Below are positions 25,259 to 33,461 of a DNA stretch of 64,000 bases, piece after piece. Every line of letters starts with the position of its first letter. Position 1 is the first letter of the stretch. A program made the translations under genes and the position numbers. The notes under the pieces were generated by a model. It worked only from the letters and a program-made list of their open reading frames with translations. It made no database searches and was not told the DNA's origin. The DNA is from DATAAP01 sp041690495 (GTDB lineage Bacteria; Pseudomonadota; Alphaproteobacteria; CACIAM-22H2), in NCBI GenBank assembly GCA_041690495.1, contig JAWLHE010000004.1:186001-250000 (forward strand), written 5' to 3'.

Positions 25259-25414
25259 GCTTCCAAAATCATCAAATTAAAGACGAATGTCAAGCCGTCT
25301 CCCCTCACCGACGAGCGGAGAACACCGGGATGAAGACTGACAGAGCGGCCGCGACCAGACCGAGCCTTTCGTTTCGGCATTGACACATTTAAGTCTGTCG
25401 ATATATGAAAGCTC
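25259..25414. promoter_or_regulatory. Divergent arsenic promoters, apparently near-leaderless
   Basis: Plus strand: TTGACA (25380-25385) with TATATG (25402-25407), spacer 16, ends only 7 bases before the arsR ATG at 25415. Minus strand: TTGACA (25293-25288) lies about 30 bases before the arsR ATG at 25258, with a weak GATTTT -10. Both transcripts would start at or next to the start codon. AT-rich stretches around 25265-25282 and 25386-25410 are the best operator candidates. Confidence 0.5.
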
Positions 25415-25750
25415 ATGGCTGAACCTCTCTCCGCCTTCAAGGCGCTCGGCGATCCCGCGCGCATCCGCATCCTCGAGTTCCTGTGGCGCCCGGAAGCCGA
25501 GTGCTGCTCGTTCGAGGACAAAGTCTGCGCCTGCGATATGGAGACCGTACTCGGGCTGTCCCAGCCGGCCGTCAGCCATCACATGAAAATCCTGGTCCAG
25601 GCCGGTCTTGTCCTGTCCGAGAAGGACGGCCGCTGGGTCTACTATCGGCTCAACCGCCAGCGCTTCCGCGAGGTCGCGCAATGGCTCGGCCAGTTCGGCA
25701 AGCCCGGCGCCGCACCGACGGCGAGGAAGCTCTCGCAGAGCGCCGCATAA
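25415..25750 (+). CDS. ArsR-family repressor, N-terminal Cys motif
   Basis: A 111-residue ArsR/SmtB repressor distinct from the divergent one. The HTH is VLGLSQPAVSHHMKILVQAGLV (about 45-66) and the wing is SEKDGRWVYYRLN. Cys are placed before the HTH (AECCSFEDKVCACDM), so arsenite sensing uses another site than in the 24875 protein. No clear ribosome site precedes the ATG, in line with a leaderless message. It is followed by the flavin monooxygenase gene. Confidence 0.92.
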   Translation: MAEPLSAFKALGDPARIRILEFLWRPEAECCSFEDKVCACDMETVLGLSQPAVSHHMKILVQAGLVLSEKDGRWVYYRLNRQRFREVAQWLGQFGKPGAAPTARKLSQSAA

Positions 25751-25773
25751 CCTTTCGCATCGGAGATTCGGCC

Positions 25774-27150
25774 ATGGTTCGCACAAACTCGGATCTGCCT
25801 ATCGCAATTATCGGCGCCGGCCCGGTCGGGCTCGCCGCCGCCGCGCATTTCATCCGGCGCGGCGCCAAGCCGATCATCTTCGAATCCGGCGGCGCGGTCG
25901 GCCACGCCGTGCGGCAGTGGCACCATGTGCGCATGTTCTCGCCATGGCGCTACAATATCGACACGGCTGCCCGCGCGCTGCTCGATCAGGCAGGATGGAA
26001 GGAGCCTGATCCGGAGCACCATCCGACCGGCGGCGAGGTGCTGCGCGACTACCTCGAGCCGCTTGCGGCCTTGCCTGCCATCCGCGATGCCCTGGTCCTA
26101 AACGCGCGCGTGGTCGCCGTCGGACGGCGCGGCTTCGACAAGGTCCGCTCCGCCGGGCGTGACGACGCACCCTTCCTCATCACGGTCGCGCATTCCGATG
26201 GGCGGCAGACGACAACCGAGGCACGCGCCGTTCTCGACGCCTCCGGCACGTTCTTCGCACCGAATCCCGCTGGTGCCGGCGGCCTGCCGGCGACAGGCGA
26301 AACCGGGGCGAAGGAGCATGTCTTCTACGGCATGCCGGATGTGCTCGGCATCGAGCGGCCGCGCTATGCCGGCCGCCGCGTGCTGGTCGTCGGCAGCGGT
26401 CACTCGGCGATGAACGTGATTCTCGATCTCGCGGAACTGCAGCAGCAGGAGCCGGATACGCAGATCGCCTGGGCGATGCGCCGCGCCGATACCGCCTCGG
26501 TCTATGGCGGCGGCGGCGCCGACCAGCTTCCCGCACGCGGCCAACTCGGACAGCGCGCCCGCGCCCTCGTCGAGAGCGGCAAGGTCGAGGTCGTGGCCCC
26601 ATTCCGTACGCTCCGCGTCGATCGCGGCCCGGCGGCTCTCACGATCGCCGGCGAGACCGGCTGCTGCATCAGGGAACTCAAGGCCGACGAGATCGTCGTC
26701 GCGACCGGGTTCCGGCCCGACCTTTCGATTCTGCGCGAAGTCCGACTCAACCTCGATCCTGCTCTTGAATGCCCTGCGGCGCTCGGCCCGCTGATCGATC
26801 CAAACGTCCACAGCTGCGGCACGGTGCGGCCGCACGGCTATGTCGAGCTGAAGCAGCCGGAGAAGGACTTCTACATCGTCGGCATGAAGAGCTACGGCCG
26901 CGCCCCCACCTTCCTGCTGGCGACCGGCTACGAGCAGGTCCGCTCGGTCGCCGCCGCACTGACCGGGGACATCGAGTCTGCCGCACGCGTCCAGCTCTGC
27001 CTGCCCGAAACCGGCGTATGCGCGGGACCTGCCGTCGCAGCGGACGACGATGCGGCGAAACGGCCGGAAACGGTCGCCGCCGGTGGCGGCTGCTGCGGCA
27101 TCAGCGCCGGGAAGCCGCACGCGCCCGCCTCCGCCGGATCGTGCTGCTGA
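25774..27150 (+). CDS. FAD/NAD(P)-binding monooxygenase, ArsO-like
   Basis: A 458-residue flavoprotein with two dinucleotide sites: IAIIGAGPVGLAAAAHF near residue 10 (FAD) and RRVLVVGSGHSAMNVI near residue 200 (NADPH). MFSPWRYNID and VVATGFRPDLS are typical of the NAD(P)-binding oxidoreductases in ars operons (ArsO-type). A Cys-rich C-terminus (GGCCGIS and AGSCC) is a likely arsenical-binding tail. It sits 23 bases after the arsR gene. Proposed substrates are organoarsenicals or trivalent arsenic, by context only. Confidence 0.82.
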   Translation: MVRTNSDLPIAIIGAGPVGLAAAAHFIRRGAKPIIFESGGAVGHAVRQWHHVRMFSPWRYNIDTAARALLDQAGWKEPDPEHHPTGGEVLRDYLEPLAALPAIRDALVLNARVVAVGRRGFDKVRSAGRDDAPFLITVAHSDGRQTTTEARAVLDASGTFFAPNPAGAGGLPATGETGAKEHVFYGMPDVLGIERPRYAGRRVLVVGSGHSAMNVILDLAELQQQEPDTQIAWAMRRADTASVYGGGGADQLPARGQLGQRARALVESGKVEVVAPFRTLRVDRGPAALTIAGETGCCIRELKADEIVVATGFRPDLSILREVRLNLDPALECPAALGPLIDPNVHSCGTVRPHGYVELKQPEKDFYIVGMKSYGRAPTFLLATGYEQVRSVAAALTGDIESAARVQLCLPETGVCAGPAVAADDDAAKRPETVAAGGGCCGISAGKPHAPASAGSCC

Positions 27151-27167
27151 CGACCGGGCACACCCGG

Positions 27168-27395
27168 CTAGTGGTTGCGCTCGTTCATCTCGAGCTCTTC
27201 TTCCTGCAGCTGCTTGCGGCTCTTGCCCTCGTCCGCGACGACGCCTGACTGACGGCCTTTGCCGTAATCTTTGTTGCGCTCCTCTCCGGTCGGCACCTCG
27301 CCGCGCCGCCGGGCGGCATCGCCGGGCATGAATGGCTGCTGACTTTCCTTTCCTGCGCCGGTCCCGGCGCGGCTTTTCTCGGACGTCTTGGCCAT
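27168..27395 (-). CDS. Small hydrophilic conserved protein
   Basis: A 75-residue, strongly charged and probably disordered protein: MAKTSEKSRAGTGAGKES at the start, GEERNKDYGKGRQSGVV in the middle and a Glu-rich end (QEEELEMNERNH). GGAG 8 bases before this ATG selects it over an upstream ATG at 27428. Function unknown; stress-type small proteins of this look are common in alphaproteobacteria. It is convergent with the arsenic monooxygenase and divergent from rnhB. Confidence 0.6.
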   Translation of the reverse strand: MAKTSEKSRAGTGAGKESQQPFMPGDAARRRGEVPTGEERNKDYGKGRQSGVVADEGKSRKQLQEEELEMNERNH

Positions 27396-27502
27396 GGGAT
27401 CGCTCCTTGCGCTGTTCATGAGGTTCACGCGCCGACGCGCGGCGGCGTTCCCCGCATTTTTTCCAGCGGAGGCGTCCGCGAATCGCCTATCGTGCGCCGG
27501 GG

Positions 27503-28129
27503 ATGCCGAGCTTCATCTACGAACGCAGGATTGGCGGGCTCGTCGCCGGGGTCGACGAAGCCGGGCGCGGGCCACTGGCCGGGCCGGTCGTCGCGGCCGC
27601 GGTCGTATTCCGCGAGCTGCGCCTGCCACGCGCGCTGTCGGGCTGCATAGACGACTCCAAGCGGATGTCCCAGCCCGAGCGCGAGACGGCCTTCGCAATC
27701 CTGCGCGAGCGCGGACGCGGCGGCGAGATCGCCATCGGCGTCGGAGCCGCAAGCGTTGCCGAGATCGACCGCCTCAATATCCTCCAGGCGACGTTCCTTG
27801 CCATGCGCCGCGCCATTCTCCGGCTTGGCTGCACGCCCGATGCGGCGCTGATCGACGGCAATCAGATACCTCGCGGCCTCGGCTGCCGCGCCGAAGCCCT
27901 GGTCGGCGGCGACGCGCGCTCGCTGTCGATTGCCGCCGCCTCGATCGTCGCCAAGGTCGTCCGCGACCGCGCCATGGTCCGACTGGCGAACCGTTATGGC
28001 GGCTTCGGCTGGGCCTCCAATGTCGGTTACGGGACAACGGAGCATGTCGAAGGTATTGAGCGTCTCGGGCCGACGAGACACCACCGGTTGAGTTTTTCCC
28101 CGCTAGCCCAGCACCGCCTGCCGTTGTAG
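27503..28129 (+). CDS. rnhB: Ribonuclease HII
   Basis: Endonuclease cutting the RNA strand of RNA-DNA hybrids, including single ribonucleotides in DNA. Of the four metal-binding acids, Asp18-Glu19 (VDEAGRGPLAGPVV) and the Asp of CIDDSKRMS are clear, with LIDGNQIP supplying another. SIAAASIVAKVVRDR is the family helix. 208 residues is the usual size. It is followed 72 bases later by ccrM, a conserved alphaproteobacterial order. Confidence 0.95.
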   Translation: MPSFIYERRIGGLVAGVDEAGRGPLAGPVVAAAVVFRELRLPRALSGCIDDSKRMSQPERETAFAILRERGRGGEIAIGVGAASVAEIDRLNILQATFLAMRRAILRLGCTPDAALIDGNQIPRGLGCRAEALVGGDARSLSIAAASIVAKVVRDRAMVRLANRYGGFGWASNVGYGTTEHVEGIERLGPTRHHRLSFSPLAQHRLPL

Positions 28130-28140
28130 CGGGGCAGTCG

Positions 28141-28188
28141 TTAACTCATTGACTCACAATTGTATTGACGGCGACTCGGCAGCGACTC
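28141..28188 (+). promoter_or_regulatory. ccrM promoter region with three GANTC sites
   Basis: GACTC occurs at 28151-28155, 28173-28177 and 28184-28188, within the 72-base gap before ccrM. These are targets of the encoded enzyme. A TTAAC half-site starts at 28141, but no full CtrA box is present. In Caulobacter, methylation of GANTC in the ccrM leader lowers its transcription; similar feedback is inferred here. Confidence 0.6.
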
Positions 28189-28201
28189 AGGATGCCGCCC
28201 C

Positions 28202-29296
28202 ATGGCCGCGAGGGTTGCATTTCCTGGGCATGAATTTCTCGATCAGGTGTTGGTCGGGGACTGCGTCGCCGCGATGGAAGGCCTGCCGGCGGCGAGCGTC
28301 GACATGGTTTTTGCCGACCCGCCCTATAACCTCCAGCTCAAGAGCGAACTGCGCCGCCCCAACAACAGCCGCGTCGATGGCGTCGAAGACGCCTGGGACC
28401 AGATCGGCAGCTTCGCCGATTACGACCGGTTTACCCGCGCCTGGCTGACCGCGGCGCGCCGGATCCTGAAGCCTGACGGCACGATCTGGGTGATCGGCAC
28501 CTATCACAATATCTTCCGCCTCGGCACGGCGCTTCAGGACCTCGGCTTCTGGATGCTGAACGACGTCATCTGGCGCAAGACCAACCCGATGCCGAATTTC
28601 CGCGGCCGCCGCTTCACCAACGCCCACGAAACCATGATCTGGGCGGCGCGCGACGAGGGCAGCCGATACACCTTCAATTACGGCGCGCTGAAGACCCTCA
28701 ACGACGACCTGCAGATGCGCAGCGACTGGCTCATCCCGATCTGCGGCGGATCGGAGCGGCTGAAGCGCAACGGCAAGAAGGCGCATCCCACGCAGAAGCC
28801 CGAGACGCTGCTCCACCGCGTGATCATGGCGGCGACCAAGCCCGGCGACATCGTGCTGGACCCCTTCTTCGGCTCGGGCACCACCGGGGCAGTGGCGAAG
28901 CGGCTTGGCCGGCATTTCATCGGGCTCGAGCGCGATCCGTCCTATGCGGAGATCGCGCGCGCACGCATCGCCGACGTGCGGCCGGTGACCGACATCGAGA
29001 TCATGGCGACGCCGTCGAAGCGCGAGGAGCCGCGCGTGCCGTTCGGCTGGCTCATCGAGCGCGGCATGCTGCAGCCCGGCGAGGTGCTGACCGACCCGAC
29101 CGGGCGCCTGACCGCGCGCGTGCGCGCCGACGGCACCCTGATCTCCGCCGACCACAAGGGCTCGATCCACCAGGTCGGCGCCGCAGTGCAGGGCGCGCCG
29201 GCGTGCAACGGCTGGACCTTCTGGTGCATCACGCTGGAGGGCCGCCGCGTGCCGATCGACGTGCTCCGGCAGAAGCTGCGCGCGGAACTGAGCTGA
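28202..29296 (+). CDS. ccrM: CcrM-type adenine-N6 DNA methyltransferase (GANTC)
   Basis: Orphan cell-cycle methyltransferase. The 364-residue protein has the catalytic DPPY motif at 39-42, followed by the target domain (NFRGRRFTNAHETMIWA, LPICGG-type LIPICGGSERLK, HPTQKPETLL) and the AdoMet motif DPFFGSGTTGAVA near residue 220, the beta-group order. The C-terminal 80 residues (VPFGWLIERGMLQPGEVL to the end) are the CcrM-specific DNA-binding extension. No restriction partner is adjacent. AGGA lies 10 bases upstream of the ATG. Confidence 0.95.
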   Translation: MAARVAFPGHEFLDQVLVGDCVAAMEGLPAASVDMVFADPPYNLQLKSELRRPNNSRVDGVEDAWDQIGSFADYDRFTRAWLTAARRILKPDGTIWVIGTYHNIFRLGTALQDLGFWMLNDVIWRKTNPMPNFRGRRFTNAHETMIWAARDEGSRYTFNYGALKTLNDDLQMRSDWLIPICGGSERLKRNGKKAHPTQKPETLLHRVIMAATKPGDIVLDPFFGSGTTGAVAKRLGRHFIGLERDPSYAEIARARIADVRPVTDIEIMATPSKREEPRVPFGWLIERGMLQPGEVLTDPTGRLTARVRADGTLISADHKGSIHQVGAAVQGAPACNGWTFWCITLEGRRVPIDVLRQKLRAELS

Positions 29297-29446
29297 CCCG
29301 CATCGCGCTGCCACTGCGGCAAGCAAGCAGGGACGACGGGTTCCGCAATGTTCGCGATGAAGAGTCCGCCCGCTCGGATGGTCCCCGACAGTGAATTAAC
29401 CCTCCTGGACAGTCGCGATTAGCAAATTGTTTCGCAACCTTTGGCT

Positions 29447-29461
29447 TTAATCCATCGTTAA
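29447..29461 (+). promoter_or_regulatory. Full CtrA-type box TTAA-N7-TTAA
   Basis: TTAA at 29447-29450, spacer TCCATCG, and TTAA at 29458-29461 match the CtrA full consensus exactly. It lies 63 bases before the ATG of the PAS gene at 29525 and 150 bases after ccrM. Cell-cycle control of the PAS gene is inferred. Confidence 0.65.
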
Positions 29462-29524
29462 CTGTTGCAAGCGAGGATGGTAGCAACAGCAAAAGGCCAG
29501 GATTGGCCCTCAGGAGTCCGGAAT

Positions 29525-30076
29525 ATGGTTTTGGTGGCGCCATTCAGCGCCGTCCCGGCGGCAGCAAGCAAGCCGGTCAGCGACGCCGCTGACGTGGTCA
29601 AGCGACGGCGGCTGCCCTTGACCGGGTTCGCTCCCGAGGACGCGAAGCTCCTGGAGGCCTACGGGTATTGGGAGTCCAGGCGCCGCGACGGGCTCCTGCC
29701 CGCGCGCAAGGACATCGACGTGCTCGATCTTCGTCCGCTGATGGGGTGGATGCATCTGGTCGACACCAGCGACAAGGATCCCAACAACTACAGCTTCCGC
29801 CTGTTCGGATCCTCGGTCCGCATGGACGGGAGCCGCAACTATCAGAACCTGCGCATCGGCGATTACTACTCGAAACCCTATCGCGAAACGCTGATCGAGG
29901 ACTACGGCAGCGTGGTCTTCACCGGGGTGCCGGCGCTGCACCAGGTCGTGGCGCTGCTCAATTATCTCAAATACAGCTATGTGCGGCTCATCCTGCCGCT
30001 CGCCGATGACGGGCGCACCGTCAACATGCTGCTTGTCTGCATCAACAAGCGCACCTTCACCGACTTTGCGGTCTAA
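29525..30076 (+). CDS. PAS domain protein (PAS_5 family)
   Basis: A 183-residue protein with a PAS_5-type domain: LEAYGYWESRRRDGLLPARKDIDVLDLRPLMGWMHLV (core residues W-E-S-R-R, D-L-R-P-L-M-G-W) then YSFRLFGSSVRMDGSRNYQNLRIGDYY. No output domain follows, so it probably acts by binding a partner or small ligand. The ATG at 29525 has AGGAG at good spacing; a TTG at 29465 would lie on top of the CtrA site. Function unknown. Confidence 0.82.
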   Translation: MVLVAPFSAVPAAASKPVSDAADVVKRRRLPLTGFAPEDAKLLEAYGYWESRRRDGLLPARKDIDVLDLRPLMGWMHLVDTSDKDPNNYSFRLFGSSVRMDGSRNYQNLRIGDYYSKPYRETLIEDYGSVVFTGVPALHQVVALLNYLKYSYVRLILPLADDGRTVNMLLVCINKRTFTDFAV

Positions 30077-30078
30077 CG

Positions 30079-30816
30079 CTACGCGTTGATCGCTTCGCGG
30101 ATCCGCTCGGGTGTGAGCTCCAGCGGGAACAACGGATGCTTGGGCAGGCGCCGGAACTGCTCGATCGTCTCGGCCTGCGACATCCAGCAGATATGAACAT
30201 CGGTCAGATTGCGGTTGGCCGGCGGCGTCCAGCCGTCGAAGAAGCGCTGCATGTGCGGATAGCCGTAACCGAGAGTCGGCACGATGCTGCGCGCCATCGA
30301 ATTGTCGACGATGCAGGTGTAGTAATCAGTGTTGTAGTTTCTGAGCGACAGGACGCGGCTGAGGAACGGCAGATACATCGACAGCCCGATCTTGCGCCGC
30401 CGCGGCTCGACCCACAATGCGCCGGCATGGGCGACCACACCGTGGATCAGCTCGGGCGGGCGGACCAGACGGATCGGGTCCTGCCCCGGCTGCAGCACCA
30501 TGCCGCCGTCGTACCAAAGCCGGCCGGACTCGACCAATTCGCAGAAATCGTCGGTCTCGAACATGCGCTGGGCGTGGCTCGCGACCGTCTCGCCATTCTC
30601 GTCGATCACCCGCATCCAGAACGCATTGCGCGTGAGGTCGTTGAATTCGGGGTTGTAAGTTGGATTGACCAGCGGCGCATTCTTGCTTCGCAGGAAACGC
30701 AGCAGGTCGTTGAAGTCGCGCTCGACGACGATCGAAAGATTCAGCTGCGCGAGTCGCTCGAGCATCGCATCGATGCTCGTCTGCAGTAGCCCAAACTCTT
30801 CGTCTGTTAAAGCCAC
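30079..30816 (-). CDS. Conserved hypothetical protein
   Basis: A 245-residue cytosolic protein I cannot place in a named family. It begins MALTDEEFGLLQTSIDAMLERLAQ, with a leading helix, and has an internal RNAFWMRVIDENGETVASHAQRMF segment (about 67-90) that resembles the acceptor region of GNAT-like folds, WVEPRRRKIGLSMYLPFLSRVL, and an aromatic-rich IVPTLGYGYPHMQRFFDGWTPP. It is convergent with the PAS gene (2-base gap), and both are preceded by CtrA-like boxes. An acyltransferase-like role is only a guess. Confidence 0.6.
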   Translation of the reverse strand: MALTDEEFGLLQTSIDAMLERLAQLNLSIVVERDFNDLLRFLRSKNAPLVNPTYNPEFNDLTRNAFWMRVIDENGETVASHAQRMFETDDFCELVESGRLWYDGGMVLQPGQDPIRLVRPPELIHGVVAHAGALWVEPRRRKIGLSMYLPFLSRVLSLRNYNTDYYTCIVDNSMARSIVPTLGYGYPHMQRFFDGWTPPANRNLTDVHICWMSQAETIEQFRRLPKHPLFPLELTPERIREAINA

Positions 30817-30838
30817 GCTTATTCCCCCGTACTAAATC

Positions 30839-30853
30839 TAAAGTATATGTTAA
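30839..30853 (-). promoter_or_regulatory. Near-consensus CtrA box
   Basis: On the minus strand TTAA-CATATAC-TTTA differs from TTAA-N7-TTAA at one base. It ends 23 bases upstream of the ATG of the conserved hypothetical gene (30816). With the full box at 29447 it brackets the PAS/hypothetical pair. Confidence 0.45.
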
Positions 30854-30925
30854 CGACGTATGTGTCTCGCGAAATCGTCATGGCAGGACCGTGATGATCC
30901 GATGACATACAAGCGCTGGTACCGT

Positions 30926-32086
30926 TCAGGCCTCCGTCGGCAAGACTTTGGATTTCAGCGACCGCTTTCCGCGACTCTGCCGCCCGGGTGTCAAGCCGGG
31001 CGAGCCGTGGGCCACGACCTTGCGCATTACCGTCGGTAGTGCCGCCTCTGCCAGCGCAGCGCGCGGCAGCCACAGCCCGCGGTTGTCGGGCGTCTGCGCC
31101 GGGCCGTGCGCGAGCCAGACCTTCAGGGTCAGCTCGAAATGCGTGAAGACGTGCGAGACGGCTCCCGGCAGCTCCCGCCAGCCCGATGCGGCCGGCGCCG
31201 CCTGGCGCGCCGCGGCCCTGTCCGGAGCCTCGGCCTCCCATGCCGTCGACGGAACCTCGAGCATGCCGCCGAGCAGCCCGCGCTCCGGCCGCCGTCTCAG
31301 CCACACCGCACCGTCCGCTCGCACCAGCAGAAAGGCGACACCGTGGCGCGACGGGCGCGCCGCCTTGGCGCCCCGCACCGGAAAGCGCTCGGGATCGCCC
31401 TTGCGGCGCGCCGCACAGCGCCCCGCCCACGGACAGATCATGCAGCGCGGCTGGCGCGGCGTACACACCGTGGCGCCGAGATCCATCACCGCCTGCGCGT
31501 AATCGCCGCACCGGTCCGCCGGCGTCAGTGTCGCCGCCGCCGCGCGCAGTTTCGGCTTGGCACCGGGCAGCGCCTCGCCCACCGCGAAGAGCCGCGCCAT
31601 GACGCGCTCGACGTTTCCGTCGACGACCACCGCGTGGCGGCCGAAGGCGATCGCGGCGATCGCCGCGGCCGTATATGCGCCGACCCCGGGCAGGACGCGC
31701 AGGCCGTCCTCGGTGTCAGGAAATCGGCCGCCATGCATGTGCGCAACGATCTGCGCGCAGCGGTGCAGATTGCGCGCCCGCGCATAGTAGCCGAGCCCGG
31801 CCCATTGCGAGAGCACGTCGTCGAGCGGGGCCTGCGCAAGTGCCGCCACCGTCGGCCAGCGTGCGGTGAAGCGCTGGAAATAGGGCACCACCGCAGCGAC
31901 GGTGGTCTGCTGCAGCATGATCTCCGAGAGCCATACGCGGTATGGATCCGGGCGCGCTGGCGCCCGCGTTCGCCACGGCAGGACGCGGGCGTGGCGATCG
32001 TACCAGACGAGCAGCTCGTCGCCGGCATCGGTCCGCGCGACGGCCGTGCTTGCCGGAGCCGTGGCTGGCGTTGTGCTGCGTGGCAT
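30926..32086 (-). CDS. mutY: A/G-specific adenine glycosylase
   Basis: Removes adenine mispaired with 8-oxoguanine. The 386-residue protein has the catalytic Glu in LSEIMLQQTTV, the helix-hairpin-helix VLPGVGAYTAAAI, catalytic Asp in VVVDGNVERV, and the 4Fe-4S motif C-x6-C-x2-C-x5-C in CTPRQPRCMICPWAGRC. A C-terminal NUDIX-like domain (about 225-350) has LRRRPERGLLGGMLEVP and SHVFTHFELTLKVW. The last 30 residues are a basic tail. It is divergent from the DUF721 gene. Confidence 0.95.
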   Translation of the reverse strand: MPRSTTPATAPASTAVARTDAGDELLVWYDRHARVLPWRTRAPARPDPYRVWLSEIMLQQTTVAAVVPYFQRFTARWPTVAALAQAPLDDVLSQWAGLGYYARARNLHRCAQIVAHMHGGRFPDTEDGLRVLPGVGAYTAAAIAAIAFGRHAVVVDGNVERVMARLFAVGEALPGAKPKLRAAAATLTPADRCGDYAQAVMDLGATVCTPRQPRCMICPWAGRCAARRKGDPERFPVRGAKAARPSRHGVAFLLVRADGAVWLRRRPERGLLGGMLEVPSTAWEAEAPDRAAARQAAPAASGWRELPGAVSHVFTHFELTLKVWLAHGPAQTPDNRGLWLPRAALAEAALPTVMRKVVAHGSPGLTPGRQSRGKRSLKSKVLPTEA

Positions 32087-32129
32087 CGCCCCGTACGATA
32101 ATCCCGGTTCGCAGGAGGCGTGAGAAATT

Positions 32130-32621
32130 ATGAGCCCGCGTGCGCTCGCCGCGACACTGCCGAAGGTGACCAAGCCCGTCCTGCAGAAGCATGGCGGCGC
32201 CTATGCCGCCCTGATTGGCGAATGGGCGAACATCGTCGGCCCGGCGCTTGCCGAGGTAAGCCTGCCCGAGAAACTGAGCCCGGCGCCGAACCGCTTGGGC
32301 GGCAGCCTCACCGTGCGCGTTGCCGGCGGCGCCGCGACCGAGTTTCAGCACATGGCGCCGCAGGTCATCGAGCGCATCAATACGTTCCTTGGCTTCGCCG
32401 CGGTCACGCGGCTCAAGCTGGTCCAGGCGCCGCTGCCGGGCCGCCGGCCCGTGCGCAAGACGCCTCCCCGGCCGGTGCCGCCGGCGACGCGTGCAGCCAT
32501 CGCCAGCCGGACCGCGGAGATCGAAGAGCCCGGACTGCGCGACGCCCTCACCCGGCTCGGCGAGGCAATCGCCGCCACCGACCCTTCGCTTGAGCGGGCT
32601 ACTCGCGGTAAACACAGATAA
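32130..32621 (+). CDS. DUF721 (DciA-like) protein
   Basis: A 163-residue protein whose first 100 residues fit DUF721: VLQKHGGAYAALIGEWANIVGPALAEVSLPEKLSP and LTVRVAGGAATEFQHMAPQVIERINTFLG (key residues W-x2-I-V-G, L-T-V, A-x2-E-x2-H). DUF721 includes DciA, loader of replicative helicase DnaB. The C-terminal third is basic and Pro-rich, possibly DNA-binding. GGAGG is 10 bases before the ATG. It is divergent from mutY and upstream of the DsbA-like gene, a conserved order. Confidence 0.8.
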   Translation: MSPRALAATLPKVTKPVLQKHGGAYAALIGEWANIVGPALAEVSLPEKLSPAPNRLGGSLTVRVAGGAATEFQHMAPQVIERINTFLGFAAVTRLKLVQAPLPGRRPVRKTPPRPVPPATRAAIASRTAEIEEPGLRDALTRLGEAIAATDPSLERATRGKHR

Positions 32622-32722
32622 AGGTTTGACGTAAGGCAGGCCGCCGCCCGGCGCGTCTGTTCGCTGGAATGCTTGTGAACGACCGGGCTAACCCGGTAGG
32701 ATATACCAGATGTGGTGGTGTA

Positions 32723-33427
32723 ATGCGCGCTGAGCATAAGATATCGTCGGTTGCAGCGGCTTTACTGCTTTCGCTTTTCGGTTTCGCCCAGGAACCGGCG
32801 GTGGCGGAGCAAGCTAAGCCCCTGCCCGCACTGGCCTTTGAGACAGTGTCGGAGACCGCTGGGCTGCAACTTGCGAATGCGGCGCCGGGGCCCCGCCGCG
32901 AGAACGGCGACATGGTCATGGGGGCGGCGGACGCCCCGGTCACCGTGATCGAGTACGCCTCGCTGACCTGCCCGCATTGCGCGCGCTTCCACAGCGAAAC
33001 GCTGCCCAAGCTCAAGTCCGCCTATATCGACACCGGCGTCGTGAAGTACGTCTTCCGCGACTTCCCGCTCGACCGACTCGCGCTGTCTGCCTCCATGCTC
33101 GTGCAATGCGCCGGGCCTGAGCGCTATTTCAACTTCCTCGACGTCTTCTTCCGCCAGCAATCGGCTTGGGCCAAGCGCAACGAGCAGGAGGCGATGGCCG
33201 CGCTCAGGCGTCTGGCGCGGCTCGGCGGCATGAGCGACGCGCAGATCGACGCCTGCCTCGCCAACAAGCAGGTCCAGGACGGCATTCTCGCGACCAGCGT
33301 CACCGGGCAGAACCAATTCCAGGTGCGTTCGACGCCGACACTGATCATCAACGGCGAGCGCCATGCCGGCGCACTGTCGTTCGAGGAACTCGACAAGATC
33401 ATCAAGCCGCTCGCCGGCAAGTCCTGA
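32723..33427 (+). CDS. DsbA-family thiol:disulfide protein
   Basis: Periplasmic thioredoxin-fold protein of 234 residues, likely acting on disulfides of exported proteins. Signal peptide about 1-29 (ending AVAEQ), catalytic CPHC at Cys83-Cys86 in YASLTCPHCARFH, and the cis-Pro loop VRSTPTLIING near 200. The FRDFPLDRLALSAS segment is typical of DsbA/DsbG-type proteins that act alone in alphaproteobacteria. The start chosen removes 18 residues lacking signal character. It is 34 bases upstream of smc. Confidence 0.92.
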   Translation: MRAEHKISSVAAALLLSLFGFAQEPAVAEQAKPLPALAFETVSETAGLQLANAAPGPRRENGDMVMGAADAPVTVIEYASLTCPHCARFHSETLPKLKSAYIDTGVVKYVFRDFPLDRLALSASMLVQCAGPERYFNFLDVFFRQQSAWAKRNEQEAMAALRRLARLGGMSDAQIDACLANKQVQDGILATSVTGQNQFQVRSTPTLIINGERHAGALSFEELDKIIKPLAGKS

Positions 33428-33461
33428 AACCCGAGAGAAGTCCAGCAACACAGGACCAGGA

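Noticed and set aside
28141..28155. CtrA box at the ccrM promoter
   Set aside because: A TTAAC half-site exists but the second half reads ACTC instead of TTAA, so no full box can be claimed.
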